Below are positions 1 to 4,689 of a DNA stretch of 5,120 nt, in pieces. Under the pieces are notes generated by a model. It searched no databases. It was given only the letters and a program-made list of their open reading frames with translations, and was not told the DNA's origin. Position 1 is the stretch's first letter. Every line of letters starts with the position of its first letter. The DNA lies in assembly GCF_035712165.1 (NCBI RefSeq), contig NZ_DASTBH010000512.1, positions 1-5,120 of the forward strand, written 5' to 3'. The stretch comes from DASYTH01 sp035712165 (GTDB lineage: Bacteria > Actinomycetota > Actinomycetes > Mycobacteriales > Pseudonocardiaceae). The position numbers were made by a program, and so were the translations under genes.

Positions 1-562
1 GCGCCTCGTCGGCGTAGATGTTGCCGATCCCGGACACGACGGTCTGGTCCAGGAGCGCCCGCTTCAGCTCGGTGCGGCGGCGGCGCAGCGCGGCGACCGC
101 GTCGTCCGGGCGGAACAGCGGGTCCATCGGGTCCCGGCCGATGTGCGCCACCGGTTCCGGGACCAGGCCGCCCCCCGCGGCCGGCTCCAGCGGGTGCACC
201 GACAGCCCGCCGAACGTGCGCTGGTCGACGAACCGCAGCTCCGGCCCGTCGTCGGCGAAGCGCAACCGGACCCGCAGATGCGTCTCGACCGGCCCGCCCC
301 CGGACCGCATCAGCATCTGGCCGCTCATGCCCAGATGGGCCAGCAGCGCCTCGTCCGAGCTCAGCCGCGCCCACAGGTACTTGCCGCGCCGGTCCACCGC
401 CTCCACCCGGCGTCCGACCAGCCGGCCCGCGAAGTCGACGGCGCCGGTCAGATGCCGGCGGATCGACCGCGGATGAAACACCTCGACCGCGGCGATCGTG
501 CGCCCGACAACGTGATCGTCGAGGCCCCGCCGAACGGTCTCCACCTCAGGCAGCTCAGGCAC
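1..562 (-). CDS. mutM: Formamidopyrimidine-DNA glycosylase (Fpg/MutM), 3' end cut off by window
   Basis: Base-excision repair enzyme that removes 8-oxoguanine and ring-opened purines from DNA and nicks the strand by beta/delta elimination. Translation from GTG at 562 gives MPELPEVETV, the family N-terminus: Pro2 is the catalytic nucleophile after Met removal, with Glu3 and Glu6 beside it. Other family marks are R-R-G-K-Y-L with Lys61, H-L-G-M-S-G-Q at 76-82, D-Q-R-T-F-G-G at 113-119 with Arg115, and the helix-two-turn-helix signature G-I-G-N-I-Y-A-D-E at 178-186. Only 187 of about 280 usual residues are present; the C-terminal zinc finger lies outside the window. The gene starts 29 bases after the rnc stop, so it is probably last or near last in the rnc operon. 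There is no clear Shine-Dalgarno sequence; the start is set by the mandatory PELPE. Family assignment is essentially certain. Confidence 0.96.
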   Translation of the reverse strand, partial: MPELPEVETVRRGLDDHVVGRTIAAVEVFHPRSIRRHLTGAVDFAGRLVGRRVEAVDRRGKYLWARLSSDEALLAHLGMSGQMLMRSGGGPVETHLRVRLRFADDGPELRFVDQRTFGGLSVHPLEPAAGGGLVPEPVAHIGRDPMDPLFRPDDAVAALRRRRTELKRALLDQTVVSGIGNIYADEA

Positions 563-578
563 CCGGGCATTCTGCCGC

Positions 579-593
579 AGCGGGTGTCCCGCT
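579..593 (-). other. Short perfect hairpin at the rnc stop
   Basis: AGCGGG and CCCGCT form a 6-bp stem with a 3-base loop (579-584 and 588-593). It includes two bases of the rnc TAG stop and lies in the 29-base gap before mutM. There is no following T-tract, so it is not a canonical terminator; it could modulate mutM translation or stabilise the rnc message end. Confidence 0.35.
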
Positions 594-1320
594 AGTTCTC
601 CGACTTCGGCTGGGACAGCGCGCGCCAGGCGACCTCGGCGGCCTTCTGCTCGGCCTCCTTCTTGGTCCGCCCGTCGCCGGTGCCGTACTCGTCGCCGCCG
701 ACCACCACCGTCGCGAAGAACTCCTTGCGGTGGTCCGGTCCGGCCTCCTGCACGCGGTACTCGGGCACCCCCAGCCCGGCCGACGCGGTCAGCTCCTGCA
801 GGCTCGTCTTCCAGTCCAGGCCCGCGCCCCGGCGCGGCGCCTCGGCGAGCAGGCCGTCGAACAACCGGTGCACCAGCAGCCGGGCGTTTTCGATGCCGTG
901 CTGCAGGTAGACCGCGCCGATCACGGCCTCCATGCCGTCGGCCAGGATGCTCGCCTTGTCCCGGCCGCCGGTCAGTTCCTCGCCCTTGCCCAGCAGCAGA
1001 TGCGCGCCGAGCCCACCCTCACCGAGCCCGCGCGCCACCCCGGCGAGCGCGTGCATGTTGACCACGCTGGCCCGCAGCTTCGCCAACTGGCCCTCGGGAA
1101 GATCGGGATGGGTGCGGTAGAGGTGGTCGGTGACGACCATGCCCAGCACCGCGTCGCCGAGGAACTCCAGCCGTTCGTTCGGCGGCAACCCGCCGTTCTC
1201 GTAGGCGTAGGAGCGGTGCGTCAGGGCAAGCGTCAGGAGCTCGGCGTCAATCTCGACGTCGAGCGCCTTCAGCAACGATCCCGGGTCTACCGACGGTCCC
1301 CGGCTCGCCCGGACCCCCAT
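592..1320 (-). CDS. rnc: Ribonuclease III
   Basis: Double-stranded-RNA endonuclease that processes rRNA precursors and some mRNAs as a homodimer in the cytoplasm. The 242-residue product has the family signature N-E-R-L-E-F-L-G-D at 48-56. The expected Mg-binding acidic residues are all present: Glu49, Glu52, Asp56, Asp128 and Glu131 (in D-G-M-E-A-V-I-G-A). The nuclease domain covers about 15-160. A double-stranded RNA-binding domain covers about 169-237, beginning D-W-K-T-S-L-Q-E-L and ending T-K-K-E-A-E-Q-K-A-A. I chose ATG 1320 because it gives normal actinobacterial length. The open frame continues to 1473, but that part overlaps rpmF and looks like out-of-frame rpmF. The start lies 26 bases after rpmF and lacks a clear ribosome-binding site; TAGTTCTCC sits two bases upstream of the ATG instead (see findings). 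Confidence 0.96.
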   Translation of the reverse strand: MGVRASRGPSVDPGSLLKALDVEIDAELLTLALTHRSYAYENGGLPPNERLEFLGDAVLGMVVTDHLYRTHPDLPEGQLAKLRASVVNMHALAGVARGLGEGGLGAHLLLGKGEELTGGRDKASILADGMEAVIGAVYLQHGIENARLLVHRLFDGLLAEAPRRGAGLDWKTSLQELTASAGLGVPEYRVQEAGPDHRKEFFATVVVGGDEYGTGDGRTKKEAEQKAAEVAWRALSQPKSEN

Positions 1321-1346
1321 GCGGAGAACTACTTTCGCCGCGTGGA

Positions 1347-1529
1347 TCAGGCCGGTGCGACGACCTGGCGACCGGCGTACTGGCCGCAGTTCGGGCAGGC
1401 CACGTGCGGGGGCTTGGGCTTCCGGCAGGCCCGGTTCGAGCACTCCATCAGCTGTGGGGCGCTGGTCTTCCACTGGGAGCGACGCGAGCGCGTGTTCGAG
1501 CGCGACATCCTTCGCTTGGGGACGGCCAC
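1347..1529 (-). CDS. rpmF: 50S ribosomal protein bL32, zinc-ribbon type
   Basis: Small basic protein of the large ribosomal subunit. The 60-residue product begins MAVPKRRMSRSNTRSRRSQW, the classic actinobacterial bL32 N-terminus, and ends in a zinc ribbon with Cys30, Cys35, Cys45 and Cys48 (then G-Q-Y-A-G-R-Q-V). It is therefore the cysteine-containing, zinc-binding form rather than the zinc-independent paralogue seen in some actinobacteria. The first cysteine pair is C-X4-C rather than the C-X2-C I would expect. The start is GTG at 1529, only 2 bases after the yceD stop, with a strong GGAGGAG inside the last yceD codons, so translation is probably coupled to yceD. The yceD-rpmF pairing is conserved across bacteria. 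Confidence 0.97.
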   Translation of the reverse strand: MAVPKRRMSRSNTRSRRSQWKTSAPQLMECSNRACRKPKPPHVACPNCGQYAGRQVVAPA

Positions 1530-1531
1530 GA

Positions 1532-2125
1532 CTAGTTCTCCTCCACTTGCTGGCTGCGATCCTCGCCGAACCGCTCAGTCAGCGCGGCCCATCGAGGGTC
1601 AATCGTCTCATGCCGGTGATCCGGACCGAGGTCGGCCCACTTGCCACCGCATTCGGCACACAGTCCGGCGCAGTCCGGCCGGCACAGCGGCGCGTTCGGC
1701 AGCGCGAGCACGATCGCGTCGCGCACCACGCCCTCCAGGTCGATCAGGTCGCCCACCAGCCGGGCGACCTCGTCCTCGTCGGTGGTCGCGTCGGTCGCGC
1801 TGTCCGGGTAGGCGTACAACTCGGTGATCTCCACGTCGATCCGGTCCTCGATCGGGTCGAGGCAGCGCGAGCACTCGCCCGCGGTCGGCGCGCCGGCCGT
1901 GCCGGACACCAGAACGCCCTCCACCACCGACTCCAGCAGCAGGTCGAGATCCACCTGGGCGCCCGAGGGCACGGCGATGACCCCCTCGACACCGAGGGGG
2001 TGGGTGGCCGGCGCGTGCCTGCGCACCGCGCGGCTGGTTCCCGGGCGGCGGCCCAACTCCCGGGTGTCGACGACCCAGGGACTGGTCACCGCCGGTCGGG
2101 CTCCGCTGTAACGCTGTCCGGACAT
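1532..2125 (-). CDS. yceD: YceD/DUF177 family protein (23S rRNA accumulation protein)
   Basis: DUF177 proteins are linked to 23S rRNA accumulation and large-subunit assembly; the exact biochemical role is not settled. The 197-residue product has the actinobacterial N-terminal block V-V-D-T-R-E-L-G-R-R-P-G at 18-29. It also has the central G-E-C-S-R-C-L-D-P at 83-91 and a C-terminal cysteine cluster (Cys148, 152, 156, 159) ending C-A-E-C-G-G-K-W. These cysteines form two pairs-plus-cluster that could bind metal. The last residues are very acidic and polar. I chose ATG 2125 because conserved sequence begins soon after it. An in-frame ATG at 2179 would add 18 residues of low similarity (MRDRPAAKQTTKARTEFA). 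Neither start has a good Shine-Dalgarno sequence. It is followed 2 bases later by rpmF, its usual partner. Confidence 0.92.
   Translation of the reverse strand: MSGQRYSGARPAVTSPWVVDTRELGRRPGTSRAVRRHAPATHPLGVEGVIAVPSGAQVDLDLLLESVVEGVLVSGTAGAPTAGECSRCLDPIEDRIDVEITELYAYPDSATDATTDEDEVARLVGDLIDLEGVVRDAIVLALPNAPLCRPDCAGLCAECGGKWADLGPDHRHETIDPRWAALTERFGEDRSQQVEEN
1538..1544 (-). promoter_or_regulatory. Ribosome-binding site of rpmF, inside the end of yceD
   Basis: GGAGGAG on the minus strand, 8 bases before the GTG at 1529. It lies within the final yceD codons and supports both the GTG start and coupling of the two genes. Its last bases are part of the GGAGAACTAG motif repeated at the rnc stop. Confidence 0.8.
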
Positions 2126-2194
2126 GGCGAACTCGGTCCGTGCCTTCGTGGTTTGCTTCGCCGCAGGGCGATCCCGCATGCGGCCAACCGTTCA

Positions 2195-2224
2195 AGAGTA
2201 CGTGATCGACGCACTTCGAGTGAA
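2195..2224 (-). promoter_or_regulatory. Candidate promoter for yceD-rpmF-rnc-mutM
   Basis: On the minus strand, TTCACT (2224-2219) and TACTCT (2200-2195) are separated by 18 bases, in a locally AT-richer gap between sepIVA and yceD. TACTCT fits the actinobacterial TANNNT -10 form, and TTCACT matches 4 of 6 bases of TTGACA. The implied transcript start near 2188 is about 63 bases before the ATG at 2125, or about 10 bases before the alternative ATG at 2179. This rests on sequence match only. Confidence 0.35.
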
Positions 2225-2246
2225 ACTGGCCTGAACCCGCGACGCG

Positions 2247-2936
2247 TCAGCCGCGGTAGTCGAACGGGACCACGCCGGCGCCGGCGCCGTTCATGGTCGC
2301 CCGCAGATGGGTGCGGCCCTTGCCGACGGTGCGCAGGACATGCGCCAGCAGGTCCTCGAACTCGCGCAGCTTGCCGTCCACGTACTCGTCGCACTCCTTG
2401 CGCTGCCGGGCGGCCTCCTCGGCGGTGGCGTCCAGGATCCGGGCCGACTCGACGTGCGCGGCCTGCACCACCTCGGTCTGGGACACCAGCCGGGCCTGCT
2501 CGATCCGGCCCTCCTCGACGGCCGCCTCGAACGCCTCCCGGCCGGCCTGGATCATGCGGTCGGCCTCGGCCTTGGAGCGCGCGACCACCGACTCGTACTC
2601 GGCGCGGCCCTCGGCGACCATCCGCTCGGCCCGGGCGGTCGCGTCGGCGAGCCGGCGGTCGGTCTCCGCGTCGGCGTCGGCCGCGATCTGCTGGGCCTCC
2701 AACCGGGCCTTGCTGGCCAGTTGCTCGGCCTGGTGCTCGGCGGTGCCGATGATCTCGTCGCGCCGGTCCAGCACGTCCTGGGCGTCGTCGAGCTCCCCGG
2801 GCAGCGCGTCCCGGATCTCGTCGAGCAGGTCGAGCACGTCGCCCCGCGGCACGACACAGCTCGAGGTCATCGGCAGGCCCCTGGCCTCTTCCAGGATCGT
2901 GACCAGCTCGTCAAGTGACTCGAACACCCGGTACAC
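2247..2936 (-). CDS. sepIVA: SepIVA-like DivIVA-family septation protein
   Basis: Resembles the mycobacterial SepIVA protein (Rv2927c type), a DivIVA-like coiled-coil factor needed for septation and located at the cell pole and division site. The 229-residue product starts MYRVFESLDELVTILEEARG, followed by P-M-T-S-S-C-V-V-P-R-G-D at 22-33 and P-G-E-L-D-D-A-Q-D-V-L-D-R-R-D at 46-60, the conserved head. Residues about 60-185 are Ala/Glu/Arg-rich heptad-like coiled coil. They are followed by E-C-D-E-Y-V-D at 181-187 and R-T-V-G-K-G-R near 202-208. There is no signal peptide or membrane segment. GTG 2936 is preceded by GGAGG with 7 bases of spacing. Its place ahead of yceD-rnc-mutM matches the mycobacterial order. 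Automatic pipelines may label such proteins ATP synthase subunit B-like; that is coiled-coil similarity, not function. Confidence 0.88.
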   Translation of the reverse strand: MYRVFESLDELVTILEEARGLPMTSSCVVPRGDVLDLLDEIRDALPGELDDAQDVLDRRDEIIGTAEHQAEQLASKARLEAQQIAADADAETDRRLADATARAERMVAEGRAEYESVVARSKAEADRMIQAGREAFEAAVEEGRIEQARLVSQTEVVQAAHVESARILDATAEEAARQRKECDEYVDGKLREFEDLLAHVLRTVGKGRTHLRATMNGAGAGVVPFDYRG

Positions 2937-2941
2937 CGCTG

Positions 2942-2948
2942 TTCCTCC
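2942..2948 (-). promoter_or_regulatory. Ribosome-binding site of sepIVA
   Basis: GGAGGAA on the minus strand with GGAGG ending 7 bases before GTG 2936. It is a strong site and fixes the GTG start. Farther upstream a TTGACA hexamer (3025-3020, minus) could be a -35, but I see no convincing -10 at 16-19 bases from it. Confidence 0.75.
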
Positions 2949-3034
2949 GCCTCACCCCGACATGCGCACCCCAGTCTGCCCGCTCATCCGGCCCGGTGGC
3001 GGGACCTCGCCGGGCGGCGTGTCAACCTGGCCGT

Positions 3035-3484
3035 ATGACCCCCCTGACCATCCGCCGGGCCCGGGCCGCCGACGTCGCGGCGATCGTGGCGATGCTGGCC
3101 GACGACCCGCTGGGCGCCGGCCGGGAGCGGCCCGGCGACCCGCGCTACGCCGAGGCGTTCGCCACGCTCGACGCCGACCCGCACCAGTTGCTCGCGGTGG
3201 CCGAGGCCGACGGCGAGGTGGTCGGCACGCTGCAGTTGACGTTCATCGCCGGGTTGTCCCGGATCGGCGCGACCCGGGCCCAGATCGAGGCCGTGCGGGT
3301 ACGCACCGACCAGCGCGGCGGCGGGCTGGGCCAGCGGCTGGTCGAATGGGCGATCGAGCAGGCCAGGGCCCGGGGCTGCGCGATGGTCCAGCTGACCACC
3401 GACGTCAGCCGCACCGACGCGCACCGGTTCTACACCCGGCTCGGGTTCGCCGCGACGCACGTGGGTATGAAGCTCGCCCTGTAG
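3035..3484 (+). CDS. GNAT-family N-acetyltransferase
   Basis: Acetyl-CoA-dependent acetyltransferase of about 149 residues, substrate unknown. The N-terminus T-I-R-R-A-R-A-A-D-V-A-A-I at 5-17 is the usual first strand and helix. Motif A is at about 87-114, with the pyrophosphate-binding loop R-G-G-G-L-G at 94-99 (R-x-x-G-x-G). Motif B is A-H-R-F-Y-T-R-L-G-F at 129-138, with Tyr133 in the position usually proposed as general acid. ATG 3035 gives the standard family start; the frame is open back to 2915, but that stretch is intergenic and overlaps the divergent sepIVA start. There is no Shine-Dalgarno sequence, so translation may be leaderless or weak. It is the only plus-strand gene between two minus-strand housekeeping groups and stops 9 bases from the coaD stop. 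Family call is strong; the biological role cannot be read from sequence. Confidence 0.9.
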   Translation: MTPLTIRRARAADVAAIVAMLADDPLGAGRERPGDPRYAEAFATLDADPHQLLAVAEADGEVVGTLQLTFIAGLSRIGATRAQIEAVRVRTDQRGGGLGQRLVEWAIEQARARGCAMVQLTTDVSRTDAHRFYTRLGFAATHVGMKLAL

Positions 3485-3497
3485 GAAAGCCCCCTAC
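3481..3497. other. Small inverted repeat between convergent GNAT and coaD stops
   Basis: GTAGG (3481-3485) and CCTAC (3493-3497) form a 5-bp stem with a 7-base loop. Each arm contains one of the two facing TAG stop codons. It could act as a minimal bidirectional end signal, but it is short and has no T-tract on either strand, so a real terminator role is doubtful. Confidence 0.3.
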
Positions 3498-3970
3498 TGG
3501 CTCAGGCGGCGGACCAGGCGCTTGTGCACCGGCTCGGGCAGCAGGTGGGCCACGTCCCCGCCGTAGGTCGCGACCTCCTTGACCAGGGAGCTGGACAGGA
3601 AGCTGTTCGGCGGCTTGGTCGGCATGAACAGCGTCTCCACCCCGGACAGCTGCTGGTTCATCTGCGCCATCTGCAGCTCGTAGTCGAAGTCGCTGATCGC
3701 CCGCAGGCCCTTGACGATCGCCTGGATGTCGTGTTGCCGGCAGTAGTCGACCAGCAGACCGTGCCACGAGTCGATCCGCACGTTGCCCAGGTGCGCGCTG
3801 ATCTCGCGAAGCATCTCCATCCGCTCCTCGACCGCGAACAGCCCCTGCTTGCTCTTGTTGATCAGCACCGCGACGCAGACCTCGTCGAACAGACCGGAGG
3901 CTCTCTCCAGGATGTCCAGGTGGCCGTTGGTCGGTGGATCGTACGAGCCTGGACACACCGCGCGCCTCAT
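3494..3970 (-). CDS. coaD: Phosphopantetheine adenylyltransferase
   Basis: Catalyses the penultimate step of coenzyme A synthesis, joining 4'-phosphopantetheine and ATP to give dephospho-CoA and pyrophosphate; cytosolic hexamer in the family. The 158-residue product matches normal length. Visible marks are P-G-S-Y-D-P-P-T-N-G-H at 7-17 with the nucleotidyltransferase T-x-G-H motif (Thr14 to His17), and Lys41 in N-K-S-K-Q-G-L-F. Also present are V-K-G-L-R-A-I-S-D-F-D-Y-E at 86-98 with Arg90, and the ATP-binding S-S-S-L-V-K-E-V-A at 126-134. ATG 3970 is the family start (M-R-R-A-V-C-P-G). A GTG at 4027 in the same frame overlaps the rsmD stop and would add 19 residues, but these do not look like CoaD. 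The gene follows rsmD by 53 bases, its usual partner, and faces the GNAT gene. Confidence 0.96.
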   Translation of the reverse strand: MRRAVCPGSYDPPTNGHLDILERASGLFDEVCVAVLINKSKQGLFAVEERMEMLREISAHLGNVRIDSWHGLLVDYCRQHDIQAIVKGLRAISDFDYELQMAQMNQQLSGVETLFMPTKPPNSFLSSSLVKEVATYGGDVAHLLPEPVHKRLVRRLSQ

Positions 3971-4023
3971 AGCGCCGGACCGTATCAGCCGGCCGGGGCG
4001 CCTACCGGGCTCCGTGGTGTCGA

Positions 4024-4593
4024 TCACCCTTCCGGATCACCCGCGTGCCGGCCCCAGTGCAGCTCGGTGTCGCCGTACCGGCGGACCCTGGTGGGCCGCA
4101 ACGGTTCCGGCCAGTCCGGCGGCCCGGACCGGTGCGCCCGCTCCACCACCACCACGGTGTCCGGCCGGGTCCAGCCACCGGCCACCAGCGCGCCGAGCAT
4201 CGCGGTCAGCTCGGCGCCGGGCAGGTCGTACGGCGGGTCGGCGAGCACCAGGTCGTAGGGCCGGTGCGGGGCCGCGGCCAGCACCGAGCGCACCGTGCCC
4301 CGGCGCACCTCGGCGCCCGGCAGTCCGATGGCCGTCACGTTGCGTTCCAGGACCGTGAGCGCCGACCGGTCCGACTCCACGAACGTGGCCGAGGCGGCGC
4401 CCCGGGACAGCGCCTCGATGCCGAGCGCTCCGGAGCCCGCGTACAGGTCGAGCACCCGGGCGCCGGCCAGGTCCATGGCCGCGGTCACGGCGTTGAACAG
4501 GGCCTCGCGGACCCGCTCGGAGGTCGGCCGGGTGCCGCGCGGCGGCACCGCCAGCCGCCGCCCGCCGGCCGCGCCGGCCACGATCCTGGTCAC
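4024..4593 (-). CDS. rsmD: 16S rRNA (guanine(966)-N2)-methyltransferase RsmD
   Basis: SAM-dependent methyltransferase that modifies G966 (E. coli numbering) of 16S rRNA during small-subunit assembly. The 189-residue product begins M-T-R-I-V-A-G-A-A-G-G-R-R-L and has R-P-T-S-E-R-V-R-E-A-L-F-N at 22-34, typical of the family. The SAM-binding motif I is V-L-D-L-Y-A-G-S-G-A-L-G at 47-58. The acidic end of the next strand is E73, and the catalytic D-P-P-Y is at 119-122. I chose GTG 4593 because it reproduces the usual family start; a TTG at 4608 would add five residues (MAADR). Neither has a strong ribosome-binding site. It lies upstream of coaD on the same strand, the common actinobacterial arrangement, and is divergent from the helicase gene. 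The C-terminus is slightly extended (H-A-G-D-P-E-G). Confidence 0.95.
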   Translation of the reverse strand: MTRIVAGAAGGRRLAVPPRGTRPTSERVREALFNAVTAAMDLAGARVLDLYAGSGALGIEALSRGAASATFVESDRSALTVLERNVTAIGLPGAEVRRGTVRSVLAAAPHRPYDLVLADPPYDLPGAELTAMLGALVAGGWTRPDTVVVVERAHRSGPPDWPEPLRPTRVRRYGDTELHWGRHAGDPEG

Positions 4594-4644
4594 CCGATCC
4601 GCCGCCAATCGAACACACCGGACCCACGGCTGGCGCGGGTCACG

Positions 4645-4650
4645 TAGGCT
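4645..4650 (+). promoter_or_regulatory. Candidate -10 element for the HelD-like gene
   Basis: TAGGCT fits the actinobacterial TANNNT -10 form and begins an AT-richer stretch (4645-4680) unlike its surroundings. The expected -35 region (about 4620-4627) has no good match. Just upstream, GACCC (4621-4625) and GGGTC (4637-4641) form a 5-bp inverted repeat over the -35 position that could be an operator. A start near 4657 would leave a leader of about 33 bases. Confidence 0.35.
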
Positions 4651-4679
4651 GTTTCATCCGTTTCGTATGTACCAGCTGT

Positions 4680-4684
4680 AGGAG
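4680..4684 (+). promoter_or_regulatory. Ribosome-binding site of the HelD-like gene
   Basis: AGGAG ends 5 bases before GTG 4690 and selects that start over the overlapping out-of-frame GTG at 4686. Confidence 0.7.
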
Positions 4685-4689
4685 CGTGC

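Noticed and set aside
18..595. Two plus-strand open frames over mutM
   Set aside because: They are antisense shadows created by GC-rich codon use; the minus strand encodes unmistakable Fpg.
1321..1473. 51-residue N-terminal extension of RNase III to the ATG at 1473
   Set aside because: It overlaps rpmF and is just rpmF and the intergenic gap read in another frame; RNase III starts normally at 1320.
2237..2256. CCGCG/CGCGG stem at the sepIVA end as a terminator
   Set aside because: Five pairs, 10-base loop and no T-tract; such stems are common in GC-rich sequence.
1319..2752. Long plus-strand open frame of 477 codons
   Set aside because: Arg/Pro/Ser-rich low-complexity translation opposite yceD, rpmF and sepIVA; no family features.
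3020..3025. TTGACA on the minus strand upstream of sepIVA as a -35 element
   Set aside because: A perfect hexamer, but no TANNNT-like -10 lies 16-19 bases downstream, so I did not call a promoter.
3021..3039. GTCA/TGAC inverted repeat over the GNAT start codon as an operator
   Set aside because: Arms are only 4 bases with an 11-base gap; expected often by chance.
2984..3460. Minus-strand open frame opposite the GNAT gene
   Set aside because: The plus strand has clear GNAT motifs A and B; the antisense product is unstructured and Gly/Pro/Arg-rich.
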